From Corynebacterium sp. HMSC08A12 (GTDB lineage Bacteria; Actinomycetota; Actinomycetes; Mycobacteriales; Mycobacteriaceae): DNA of 64,000 nucleotides. Both the position numbers and the translations under genes were made by a program. Shown here one piece after another: positions 18,501 to 26,241 of the stretch. The stretch covers positions 1-64,000 of the forward strand of contig NZ_KV789172.1 in the NCBI RefSeq assembly GCF_001807485.1. Direction: 5' to 3'. Numbering within the stretch: position 1 is the first letter of the stretch; every line of letters starts with the position of its first letter. The notes under the pieces are model-generated. The model did not search any database and was not told where the DNA came from. It was given only the letters and a program-made list of their open reading frames with translations.

Positions 18501-19208
18501 ATATTGCTGTGCTTTAAGGAAGTCGGTGTTAGCGCCGGTGAATTCATTCTTGCTTCTCTTACCCTTGGGCAGGTCCTCCAACAGCTTCTTCGCCGCCGCC
18601 GTGCTTTCCTTCTCGACCTCTTCGATGCTGGCCAGGTGGTTATCCATCTCATCCGACAGAGCACACACGTCCGCGATCACGCTGGGAACGGCCTTTTGCG
18701 CGCTTAATGGACTGTTGGAGTTGACCACCACATCGCGAGCCACCATCCACCGTTCGGCGTCCGTAATAAGCCGGGCGGCTGGCTCCGAGGGGATCAGCAG
18801 GCCGTACTCGCGGACGATGTCCCCCGCATAGGAGTCATAAGTCGCCACCGCCGGCGCAATATTCTTTAGCACCTCCCGCCGAGGATCATCTGCCGACAGC
18901 TGGTCCATGAAGGCGCTTTCCGCCAGGGTTTGCAGGCGCTGGCGGATGCGCTCGCCCAGCTCGGCCGCGGCCTTGCGGGTGAAGGTCAGGCCCAGGATCT
19001 GCTCGGGCCGAGCATAGCCGTTGGCCACCATCCACACGGCACGCGCCGCCATGGTTTCAGTCTTGCCCGCGCCGGCTCCGGCGACGACCAGGAAGTTGCC
19101 GAACGGCCCGGCCTGGATAACATCCGCCTGCTCGTCGGTCGGGGCGAACTTCTGCCCCATCAGCTGGGATAGCTCCTGAGGGCTGAAGATGTGTCGGTTG
19201 CTATCCAT
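15579..19208 (-). CDS. adnB: AdnB subunit of the AdnAB helicase-nuclease
   Basis: 1209 residues. An N-terminal UvrD-like motor has Walker A VAGAGAGKTETMAARAVW (about residue 42), LGLTFTRKAA, VMLDEYQDTGHAQ, and a motif VI region FYVAITRSERVLY. The C-terminal RecB-family nuclease shows GHVFEGRIDAVFHDGD and WIVVDWKTGRKP, giving the D...DxK metal-site pattern. AdnAB is the actinobacterial end-resecting motor-nuclease for double-strand breaks; AdnB is the lead motor in mycobacteria. The ATG immediately follows the adnA stop (TAAATG), so translation is coupled. Slightly longer than mycobacterial AdnB (about 1100), mainly from a linker around 900-960 rich in Ala/Pro/His. Confidence 0.92.
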   Translation of the reverse strand: MDSNRHIFSPQELSQLMGQKFAPTDEQADVIQAGPFGNFLVVAGAGAGKTETMAARAVWMVANGYARPEQILGLTFTRKAAAELGERIRQRLQTLAESAFMDQLSADDPRREVLKNIAPAVATYDSYAGDIVREYGLLIPSEPAARLITDAERWMVARDVVVNSNSPLSAQKAVPSVIADVCALSDEMDNHLASIEEVEKESTAAAKKLLEDLPKGKRSKNEFTGANTDFLKAQQYRTELLTLVKQFRETLQERDLLTFGQQMSKAAQLVETHKIVGQDQRRRFRVVMLDEYQDTGHAQRIMLKSLFGGKKESDGEFSAMAVGDPMQSIYLFRGATASNLEKFRTDFPDANGKPAEKLQLLTSWRNPTTVLDMANKISTWSMERSTESTGRLVSELRPRPGAAEGETAVAFFDEREQELDWLADKLQSQWEDYQRKLEMADDPTKVKPFSAAVLVTVNKDAVPIYEKLVERGVPADMTAGPGLLDIPEVADVFATLRVLVDPTDDVALLRLLTGPRWNIGAADLAILTRRAEQIAQRGAGEEGAVDDAAMERQRQENIELLRTPGVRDELIEAVLEAIPNATEFSVGLIDALADLTDAEEMGMSAEGAKRLALLGRELGYLRRHSLGKNLPDLVADIEKMLGVRTEVLTRWHRRPEQAIGTSHLDKFAQIVRDVSRAGTATPKALVEYLLAAQSEEGGLDPGEVQKKDNTVQILTVHKAKGLEWDIVAVPHASRERYGDYSQARSESAWTTNARVMPSSLRGDSDDKPGAYPVLSMANVKDRGDHTKAYEEFNRQVNRFRAKENDRLFYVAITRSERVLYVSGSAFKASTDKGNDPSICLTLLREYLEKSGAADSVEHWSDMGKYYSELDKLLQNPDLPLEDKLMLPTPQLNGERLGFQEDRKERDAVVSTGASWPSPAPAMASPGVAEAAEQVRKEIAAMPAHRAEHAQHAQHRPEPSAAAGEAPTTLAEAWDLETNLLLEEFSAMDNAELVVPLNVRMTATEAVSLRKDDQEFALRARRPIPLEPKPYAKRGTAFHNWVEERYKQVSLLDEDQLPGASDATLEDPYLETLKDAFLRSEWADRQPESVEGAYSVTIGGHVFEGRIDAVFHDGDDPTAGWIVVDWKTGRKPAGADMDAAAMQLAVYRLAWAKLLSAKLGVEVPAENVRAAFHYVAANETYEPRTLLSADELEGMLGGVTTKTNQDNIEQ

Positions 19209-22200
19209 TTAAATCACCTGGTTCCCTTCGTCCTGCGCGGGGCAGATCGCCTTGAAGTCGCAATACCTACAACCGTCATTCAGCGTGGCCAGGTATGTCG
19301 GACCCGCTGTCACCGGAGCAATCTCCAAAAGCTTGTCGTGCACTTCGCTCAGTTGATCTTCCGTCAGCTGTACCTGGTCTCTTTTGGTAATCGACGTGGT
19401 CTGAGCCCCCGGGTACACCAGCCATGCACCGCCGGGGCGGTACTTTTGCCCGCCGCCTCCGGGGCGCTCGTTCAGCGTCAGCAGGAACTGGTATGCACTC
19501 AGCTGCGGGCTTTCCGCCGACGTTTTATACGAAACTGCGTTCTTGCCGGTCTTAAAGTCAATCACTTGCGTCAGTCCGTCCTCCGGGTTCGTCACCAGCA
19601 GGTCGGCGCGTCCGCTCAGCGTCACCTCGACCCCGTCGGGTGTCTGCCCGACGCGCGCCCGTAGCGTTCGCTCGGTCTCGAGCTCTTGGCCCCTGTAGCT
19701 GGCAATGAAGTCGTATAGTTTTTTGACGCCCTCTTCCCAGCGCGCCACCGTGTGCTTATCCTTCCACGCTGGTCCGTCGAGCACGTGCGGCAGGATTTCG
19801 CGGACGGCCAGCTGTGCCTCGTCGAGTTCCATCCCCTGCACAATCTGCTCGGCGACGGCGTGAATGAGTATGCCCACGCGCATCGGCTCGGTGGATTCGC
19901 TCACCCCTCCGTTACTGTCCAGGAACGTACGTAAGGCACAGGTGCTCCAACTCTCCAACTTGGAGGGGCTCAATCGGATCTTGTCGCCGGCCAGCACGCG
20001 CGCGTCCGTGGAGGGTTCCGCCATGCCCCACCAATCTTCGGGAGCTGCACCGTGCACTCCGGCCTGCGCCATCTTGGCCAGGTTCCGTGCTGCCGCACGC
20101 CGCTCGTGGCCGGGGCGGTTGGGGTCGGTGACGGCATCACGCAGCTCCGCCAGCAGCGATTCGATGGCCAGCACGCGCGGCAGCGCGCCCGCCCCGGACC
20201 CGGAGACCTTGCTCCTCGCGGCAGCTTCTGCCTCGTCGGTTGTAGCCAATTCCGTGGGCTCCACGCCCATCTCGGCAATGAACCTTGAGGGCACCAGCGC
20301 CTCATCGCCGGAGTTCCGCACGCAGGTCACGTGCACACTGTCGGTCGCGCGACTGAGTGCCAGCAGGAAGAGCCTGCGCTCCTCCTCGATGGCATCGTTG
20401 ATGCGCGCCACCGGCACGCTCGGGTCGATCCCCCGGTCCAGTAGGTCCACAAGCTCCAGCTGGCCGAAAAGCCCGCCGACGGTCGGGCCGGTCGGCCACT
20501 CGCCTTCTTGCACTCCGGCGATGGCCACCACCTTCCACTGGCGCCCTGCAGCCGCGTGGGCGGGCAGGATTTCCACGGCCCCGGCGCGCACGCCGCGCTG
20601 GTCGCGCCCGCCGGTGGGCACCTTCTGGGCGCGGAGGTTCTCCACGAAGCTCTCCACCTGCGCATGCGGGTTGCGCTCCGCGAAGTCTCCCAGAATATCG
20701 AACAGGCTCATCACCGCGTCCAGATCCGCGTCGGCCTGCGCGCCGAGCGATCCACCCTTCAGAGCTTGCGCACGCAAGTGCATGTCCAGCTTGGTGGCCT
20801 GCCAGATCTTCCACAGCACCATCTCCGTGCCCTGGCGGTTCTTCCAAGCCTGCCGCCCAGCCTCTAGCACGGCAGATACGCGCTGGATGACCTCCTGCTC
20901 GCGGGGTCCGCAGTGGCCAAGAATCCACTGATTGTCCGGATCGTCGGGGTGGTTCAGCAGCTCCGTGACGTAGTCCGCGGCCTGGAAGGGCCTGCCATCC
21001 TCGTGAGCTCGCAGCGGCTGCCCGGCCATCTGCGCGGAGCGGATGGCCAGCGCCACCGCGCGGTGTACGCGGCGCACCATCACCGGGTCCGCGCCGCCCA
21101 CGCTGCCTTCCAGCACAATGTGCATCTCCGCGACAGTGAGATCCCGGTAGCTCGCCTCTGCGACCAGCAGCAACATCCGCACCAGGGGTTGTTCCGCTAG
21201 CACCACGGAAGTCGGATCCACCTTCACGGGCACGCCGTAGGCCATCAGTGTCCTGCGCACCCGCGCGATACTTCCGGTGCCGCGCACGATCACCGCGATG
21301 TCGTCCCACGCGACCTGCTGTTCGATGTGTGCACGCCGCACCACATCCACAATCTTCAGCCGCTCCGCAGTCTCGGTCGGCGTAATCGTCACCTGCACAG
21401 TCTCGGCGCCTGTGGAGCCTCCACCTGCCCCTTCCCCCGCACCGGCAGAGCGCAGCTCCACGCGGCTCGGCTGCGCACCCAAGTGCCTACGGAGGGCGTT
21501 CACGGACTGGGCCGCAGGTGGCGTCAAACGATAAGAAGCACTCAAAACCACCCGGTGGTCCGGGTCCTGCGAGTAGGAGTCCAGGAAAGCCTCGTCCGCA
21601 CCGCGGAAGTGGAAAACGCACTGGTCCGGATCGCCCGCAATGAGGGTACGGGTTCCTGGCACCATGAAGCTCTCGATCAGCCGGGCAGAGGCTGGGTCCA
21701 GATTGTGCGCGTCGTCGACCAGCAGCAGCTTCACCTTCTCCCGTTGCCGCTCGACCAGCTGCTCGCCTTCCGGCTTCTCAAAGGCCGCTAAGGTCGCGTG
21801 CAGCAGCTCGGAGGCATTCAGGCTCTCCGAACGGCTCAGACGCTGGACCTGCTGGTACTCCTCCTGGAAATGCCCCGCGGCCTCCCACATCGGCCGGTCG
21901 TGTTCGACCCCTAACTGCTGCAACTGCTTAGCCGACAGACCACGCTCGGTGGCACGCAGCAGCAGATCACGCAGCTGCTGGGCAAAGCCCGCGTAGCCCA
22001 GCGCGGGTACGACGTTGGCGGGCCAGTACCGGTTGCCGTCCTCCTCGGTGCCCCGCAGAATCTCCCGGATCTGCATGTCGTGTTCCGCACCCGTGATAAG
22101 CCGCGGCTGCTTCTGCCCGCGCAGAGTCTGCACGCTGCGGTAGAACGCGAAGGCCCACGAGTGCACCGAACGCACAAACGTGCCGGACGCAGCGTAGTCG

Positions 22201-22571
22201 CCCTCCCCCGCCATGCGCTGGTACAACGCCGCACGCACGGCCGTCGCCGCCTCCTTCGACGGTGCGAAAAACATTATTTCGGACGCCGATCCCCCCTGCA
22301 GCAGGAAGTCCCGCGCCGCAGAGATCAGCAGCGACGTCTTGCCCGTGCCCGGCCCGCCGAGGACCGCGTAGGGCCGGGCGTAATCCACCTGCGTCGACCC
22401 CTCGACCAAGGCTCCGGCCAGACCGTCGAAAGCCTCCGTTGGCGGAATCCCATCCGTGGGGTGGCCCAGCCGTACCTTCGGTTTACCGCTGGCTCCGAGG
22501 CGTTTTTCGAGATCGTGGTTGGGGTTTATCGGCGGGTTGTTGTGAGTGCTCTTTAGGCTGTCGTGGTCCAT
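19209..22571 (-). CDS. adnA: AdnA subunit of the AdnAB helicase-nuclease
   Basis: About 1120 residues. The motor domain has Walker A GGPGTGKTSLLISAA and Walker B-like KLLLVDDAHNLDPAS. The C-terminal RecB-type nuclease has LSGRADLLVTNPE and TQVIDFKTGKNAV. Four cysteines flank the nuclease: one in STCALRTFLDS and three in GCRYCDFKAICPAQ, the arrangement that holds a 4Fe-4S cluster in AdnA/AddB-type nucleases. The start is uncertain: ATG at 22571 is listed, but an in-frame GTG at 22616 is possible. The upstream sequence GGGAGG at 22601-22606 is far from 22571. It forms an operon with adnB. Confidence 0.88.
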   Translation of the reverse strand: MDHDSLKSTHNNPPINPNHDLEKRLGASGKPKVRLGHPTDGIPPTEAFDGLAGALVEGSTQVDYARPYAVLGGPGTGKTSLLISAARDFLLQGGSASEIMFFAPSKEAATAVRAALYQRMAGEGDYAASGTFVRSVHSWAFAFYRSVQTLRGQKQPRLITGAEHDMQIREILRGTEEDGNRYWPANVVPALGYAGFAQQLRDLLLRATERGLSAKQLQQLGVEHDRPMWEAAGHFQEEYQQVQRLSRSESLNASELLHATLAAFEKPEGEQLVERQREKVKLLLVDDAHNLDPASARLIESFMVPGTRTLIAGDPDQCVFHFRGADEAFLDSYSQDPDHRVVLSASYRLTPPAAQSVNALRRHLGAQPSRVELRSAGAGEGAGGGSTGAETVQVTITPTETAERLKIVDVVRRAHIEQQVAWDDIAVIVRGTGSIARVRRTLMAYGVPVKVDPTSVVLAEQPLVRMLLLVAEASYRDLTVAEMHIVLEGSVGGADPVMVRRVHRAVALAIRSAQMAGQPLRAHEDGRPFQAADYVTELLNHPDDPDNQWILGHCGPREQEVIQRVSAVLEAGRQAWKNRQGTEMVLWKIWQATKLDMHLRAQALKGGSLGAQADADLDAVMSLFDILGDFAERNPHAQVESFVENLRAQKVPTGGRDQRGVRAGAVEILPAHAAAGRQWKVVAIAGVQEGEWPTGPTVGGLFGQLELVDLLDRGIDPSVPVARINDAIEEERRLFLLALSRATDSVHVTCVRNSGDEALVPSRFIAEMGVEPTELATTDEAEAAARSKVSGSGAGALPRVLAIESLLAELRDAVTDPNRPGHERRAAARNLAKMAQAGVHGAAPEDWWGMAEPSTDARVLAGDKIRLSPSKLESWSTCALRTFLDSNGGVSESTEPMRVGILIHAVAEQIVQGMELDEAQLAVREILPHVLDGPAWKDKHTVARWEEGVKKLYDFIASYRGQELETERTLRARVGQTPDGVEVTLSGRADLLVTNPEDGLTQVIDFKTGKNAVSYKTSAESPQLSAYQFLLTLNERPGGGGQKYRPGGAWLVYPGAQTTSITKRDQVQLTEDQLSEVHDKLLEIAPVTAGPTYLATLNDGCRYCDFKAICPAQDEGNQVI

Positions 22572-22609
22572 GGCTCTAAGTCTGTCATGCGCCTTGGACA
22601 ACCTCCCGC

Positions 22610-22630
22610 CGAACACCTTTTTCGTGTTCG
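22610..22630. repeat. inverted repeat just upstream of adnA
   Basis: CGAACAC (22610-22616) and GTGTTCG (22624-22630) are perfect complements with a 7-nt spacer. The half-sites resemble LexA half-sites (CGAAC/GTTCG), but the spacing is 7 bases too long for an actinobacterial SOS box. The right-hand possible GTG start of adnA at 22616 falls inside it. Confidence 0.45.
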
Positions 22631-22663
22631 ATTACGGGCGAGGGCCTCGATTATGGGCGGCGA

Positions 22664-23563
22664 CTAGTCTTCCCGCTTCGCTACCCAGGCGGCCACAACG
22701 TCGGCCACGCGCGCCAGCCCCTCCCACGATTCCGGCTGGGAGTTCGGCAGCATGGCGTGCAAGAACAGCCGGTACATCGCCGCCCGCAGCACCAGCTGCG
22801 CGAAGTCGGGCAGGTGCGCCCAGCGATCCAGCAGGGCATCCGGCGCGTTACCCCAGGCCATCGTGTCCACGATCAGCAGCGCGACGCTCCAGGCCGCCGG
22901 GTGCCACGCCGGGTAAAGATCCGTGACGATGGGGTCGGCGGTGCCGTCGAAGATGGTGCAGCCGGCGATGTCCCCGTGCACCAGCTGGTCGTCCTCCACG
23001 ATCGGTTCGCGCAGCTCGGCCAGGTTTGCGGCCTTCACCAGGGCGGCGGCCGCGTCCTCCCGCGGCACGCTCTCGGGCGCCAGCACCGGGGTGACCCATT
23101 CCGCCGGATCCTCGGCGAATGCGGCCTGGTCCGCCGCGGCAAACAGGTCGTGTTCGTTCCACTTCTCCCCTGCTACAGGCGGCGCCAGGAACGTCGGCTT
23201 CTTTTCGCCACGCAGTGCCTCGTTCAGGCGCAAGGCGGCCGCCACCATCTCGTCGAAGCGCGGCGACTGGTGGCCGGACATGAAAGTGCGCGCCCGCCAA
23301 CCGGACACGCTAAAGCGCCCGTCGGAGGAGAAGATGGGTCGCGACATGGAGACCCCCGCCGGGCGCACCTTCGACATGATCTTGGCAATCCACGCCGCCC
23401 GCGCCGGCTCATCCGCCCGGGAGATCACCGCCCGGTCGCAGCGCCACCCCTGGCTCCACTCCTGTTCCAGCAGCACCGGGTGCGCCGAAGGCACCTGGAA
23501 GCTGGCCAGAATGTGTGCCGGCGGCGGGGAGTTGAAGTCGCTATGAGAATCTTCGTTGATCAT
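22664..23563 (-). CDS. TIGR02569 family protein (kinase-like fold)
   Basis: 299 residues from ATG at 23563. It matches the actinobacterial TIGR02569 family, whose members resemble aminoglycoside phosphotransferase-like kinases. QLVHGDIAGCTIFDGTADPIVTDLYPAW contains an HGD-x-x-x catalytic loop followed by a D in the metal position (VTDLYP). A Trp-rich region, EQEWSQGWRCDRAV, lies near the N terminus. The ATG is 8 nt after the DUF3152 stop, suggesting translational coupling; the longer frame to 23608 would overlap that gene. The substrate is unknown. It sits next to adnAB and may be co-transcribed with it. Confidence 0.72.
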   Translation of the reverse strand: MINEDSHSDFNSPPPAHILASFQVPSAHPVLLEQEWSQGWRCDRAVISRADEPARAAWIAKIMSKVRPAGVSMSRPIFSSDGRFSVSGWRARTFMSGHQSPRFDEMVAAALRLNEALRGEKKPTFLAPPVAGEKWNEHDLFAAADQAAFAEDPAEWVTPVLAPESVPREDAAAALVKAANLAELREPIVEDDQLVHGDIAGCTIFDGTADPIVTDLYPAWHPAAWSVALLIVDTMAWGNAPDALLDRWAHLPDFAQLVLRAAMYRLFLHAMLPNSQPESWEGLARVADVVAAWVAKRED

Positions 23564-23571
23564 GTGCTCGC

Positions 23572-24528
23572 TTATTTGCTGTTCTTGTACCCAAACGGGA
23601 ACACCCACGGGTTTGCCTTGCAGGTGTTCGGGTTGTCCTTGAAGGCCTTGTCTGGGTTGATCTTATAGATCTCGGCGTTGTTCAGGCTGATGGTTTGTTG
23701 CATCATGATCGGCGCCAGTGCGCCATCCTTGGAACACGGCACGTGGGCTTTGTGCCCGATGCCGTGGCCGACCTCGTGGTTAATCATGTACTGCCGATAC
23801 GCGCCCAGATCCCCCTCGAACGGGATGGCGCCGCGCACCCAGCGCGCCTCGTTGAGCACCACCCGCCCCTCGCCCGGGAAGTTGCAGCTGGTCTCAATGC
23901 CATAGCTGTCGCCACAGGTCGCGGCAGTGGTTTCCGGCGAGGTCAGCTGAATCCGCATATCCGGCTTCTTCCCCTTCGGCAGCTTCTTTTCGTCCACGTG
24001 CTGGAAGGAATACTGCGGATCGCCCACCCACGACTTCGGGTTGGCCAGGGTGGCGTCCACCATCGCGGCAAAAGCGTCGTCACCGCCGTAGGCCGAGGAC
24101 TTCAGCGTCGTCTCGACCTCCACCACGTAGGTGAACTTCTTCTTCCCTTTGCCGAAGGTCTTGCCGGGCTCGCCGGCGGTGCGGAACTTCCCGCTGCCCT
24201 TCTTCGTGTACTTGCCGCCCGGGGGCAAGGAACCGAACTTCAGGTCCTCATAGTCGCCGATTTCGCTGCCGTTAGAAGAGCCGCCGTCGTCGCTGCTGGT
24301 AACCGCGACCTCACCGGTGGCCTGCGTGTCCTCCTCGTCACCCAGACCATGCAGAATGCTGTACATGACCAGCAGGGTCACCAGCACAAATGCGACAGTA
24401 ATCAGTATTACGCCACGGAAGCTAAACCGCCCGCGCTCGGGCTGCCTCATATCTGCGCCCGGTATTTCCGGCGCGGACTTCCGCGCCGGCGGGATGGGGT
24501 GGCGCTTCACGTTACTGCCGCTACTCAT
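23572..24528 (-). CDS. DUF3152 membrane-anchored putative metalloprotease
   Basis: 318 residues. A proline-rich cytoplasmic head is followed by one membrane helix (about residues 34-58, FRGVILITVAFVLVTLLVMY), then a Gly/Ser/Lys-rich linker and the DUF3152 domain from about 110. The zinc motif HEVGHGIGHKAHVPC (HExxHxxGHxxH-like) and the following methionine turn region (APIMMQQT) are those of metzincin-type peptidases. Conserved cysteines (CGDSYGIETSC, PNTC) may form disulfides outside the cell. ATG at 24528. Catalytic activity is inferred from the motif; no substrate is known. Confidence 0.8.
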   Translation of the reverse strand: MSSGSNVKRHPIPPARKSAPEIPGADMRQPERGRFSFRGVILITVAFVLVTLLVMYSILHGLGDEEDTQATGEVAVTSSDDGGSSNGSEIGDYEDLKFGSLPPGGKYTKKGSGKFRTAGEPGKTFGKGKKKFTYVVEVETTLKSSAYGGDDAFAAMVDATLANPKSWVGDPQYSFQHVDEKKLPKGKKPDMRIQLTSPETTAATCGDSYGIETSCNFPGEGRVVLNEARWVRGAIPFEGDLGAYRQYMINHEVGHGIGHKAHVPCSKDGALAPIMMQQTISLNNAEIYKINPDKAFKDNPNTCKANPWVFPFGYKNSK

Positions 24529-24547
24529 ACAGCTAGTCGCTGCCTGC

Positions 24548-24793
24548 TTAGCTTACGAAACCGACAGAGTTCTTGGACTCTGCGCCGACCTCTACGTAAG
24601 CGATCTGTCCACGTACCAGCACGTAGCGCGCCCCCTTGGCGCCTTCAATGGTCAGCGTCTCATTCTCGCCGGAACGCAGGAAGTTCTCGATCTCTGCCAC
24701 GTACTCGTCCTGGGACTTGGCCTGCTCGCTCTTGGTGTCGATGGCGATAGCCAGCTCGCGGGCGTTGTGTACGAATCCGACCTTGATCTGCAT
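24548..24793 (-). CDS. DUF3107 domain-containing small protein
   Basis: 81 residues. The MQIKVGFVHNARELAIAIDTK start and DEYVAEIENFLRSGENETLTIEGAKGARYVLVRGQIAYVEVG body are typical of actinobacterial DUF3107 proteins (mycobacterial TB9.4 relatives). ATG at 24793 is chosen because family members begin here; GAAGGAAGGG lies upstream, and longer frames to 24931 are not conserved. Function is unknown. It is divergent from the DEAD-box helicase, with about 98 bp between the two starts. Confidence 0.82.
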   Translation of the reverse strand: MQIKVGFVHNARELAIAIDTKSEQAKSQDEYVAEIENFLRSGENETLTIEGAKGARYVLVRGQIAYVEVGAESKNSVGFVS

Positions 24794-24891
24794 GGGAAAC
24801 CCTTCCTTCATGTTCGTTCTATACTCACGTGCAGTATTGTGACCATCATAGCTATCAGGTCGAGCAAGGAAGGCAGGTGCTGCAGGTGCTG

Positions 24892-26241
24892 ATGCCCTCT
24901 GCGTCTTCTGGATCCTCTGCCTCCCGCCCAACCTTCAGCTCGCTCGGCGTGGCCGCGGAAATCACGGAGGCTCTGGCCACGGCCAACATTACGCGCGCCT
25001 TCGCCATCCAGGAATACACCCTGCCCATCGCGCTGAAGGGCTCCGACGTTATCGGCCAGGCACGCACGGGTATGGGCAAGACTTTGGGGTTCGGCATTCC
25101 TGTTCTCGATCGGGTTTTTGATGACGCCACCATCACCGCCCCGGACGGCACTCCGCGCGCCTTGATCGTGGTGCCTACCCGAGAGTTGTGCCTGCAAGTC
25201 ACCGACGACCTGACCCTGGCCGCCCGCAACTTGCGTGTGCCGGTGGGGGCCGAGGGGGCGTCCCAAAGAAAGAAGAGCAAGACCCGTGCCCTGCAGGTAC
25301 AGGCGGTGTACGGCGGCGTGGGCTTCGACGCGCAGACGGCGGCCCTGGAGCGCGGCGTGGACGTGGTCGTCGGCACTCCGGGACGGCTGCTGGACCTGGC
25401 GAAACAGGGGTATTTGCAGCTGCAGACGGTCGAGATCGTCGTGTTGGACGAGGCGGACGAGATGCTGGATCAGGGGTTCCTGGACGATGTGCGCGACATC
25501 ATCACGCAAACCAGCCCGCAGCGACAGACGATGCTGTTTTCCGCCACCATTCCGGGACCGATTGCGGCGCTGACTAGGACGTTTATGCGGCACCCGGTGC
25601 TGATCCAGGCGGATAGTGCGGCGACGGAGGCAACCCACGAGTCGACGAAGCAGGTGGTGTTCCAGTCCCACAAGCTCGATAGGCTCTCCGCACTCGCCCG
25701 TATTCTGCAATCCCCCGGGAGGGGCCGCAGCATCGTTTTTGCCCGTACGAAGCGGCAGGCAGCGGGCGTGGCCGAGGAGCTTGCCAAGCTGGGCTTCCGC
25801 GTGGGCGCAGTACACGGGGACATGCGGCAAAAAGACCGCGAAGAATCCCTGGACGAGTTCCGCCGCAACGAGGTGGACGTGATGGTGGCCACCGACGTGG
25901 CGGCGCGCGGTATCGACATCGAGGATGTCACGCACGTGATCAATTACCAGGTGCCGGACGACGAGCGGACCTATGTTCACCGCATCGGCCGTACGGGGCG
26001 CGCGGGCAACACGGGCACGGCGGTGAGCCTCATCGGCTGGGACGAGGTCGCGCGGTGGAACGCCATCAGCGACGCCCTGGGGCTGGACTTGCAGGACCCA
26101 CCACAATGGTTCTCTTCCAGCGCGGAATTTCTGGCTGAGTTCAACCTTCCCGACGATGTTGGCGACCGGGTGGGGGCACCGCGCGGCGTGAAAGGTGCAG
26201 CTCTGAAGGTGAAGAAGTCCCGCAGGAGGCCGCGCCCATGA
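24892..26241 (+). CDS. DEAD/DEAH-box RNA helicase (RhlE-like)
   Basis: 449 residues. The Q-motif region (FAIQEYTLPIALKGSDVIGQARTG) leads into Walker A ARTGMGKT, then PTRELCLQV (Ia), VLDEADEMLD (II, DEAD), FSATIP (III), IVFARTKR (IV), TDVAARGIDI (V) and YVHRIGRTGRAG (VI). The C terminus is a short basic tail (KVKKSRRRPRP) suited to RNA binding. It probably remodels structured RNA or ribosome precursors. The start is uncertain; ATG at 24892 is the best match to the family, and a GTG lies 6 nt upstream. The stop overlaps the next gene start (ATGA). Confidence 0.9.
   Translation: MPSASSGSSASRPTFSSLGVAAEITEALATANITRAFAIQEYTLPIALKGSDVIGQARTGMGKTLGFGIPVLDRVFDDATITAPDGTPRALIVVPTRELCLQVTDDLTLAARNLRVPVGAEGASQRKKSKTRALQVQAVYGGVGFDAQTAALERGVDVVVGTPGRLLDLAKQGYLQLQTVEIVVLDEADEMLDQGFLDDVRDIITQTSPQRQTMLFSATIPGPIAALTRTFMRHPVLIQADSAATEATHESTKQVVFQSHKLDRLSALARILQSPGRGRSIVFARTKRQAAGVAEELAKLGFRVGAVHGDMRQKDREESLDEFRRNEVDVMVATDVAARGIDIEDVTHVINYQVPDDERTYVHRIGRTGRAGNTGTAVSLIGWDEVARWNAISDALGLDLQDPPQWFSSSAEFLAEFNLPDDVGDRVGAPRGVKGAALKVKKSRRRPRP

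Noticed and set aside
22610..22630. LexA SOS box upstream of adnA
   Set aside because: The half-sites fit, but the total length is 21 bp rather than the 14-16 bp of actinobacterial LexA boxes.
24829..24891. N-terminal extension of the DEAD-box helicase
   Set aside because: The extra 21 codons overlap the divergent DUF3107 promoter region and lack family similarity, so the later ATG at 24892 is preferred.
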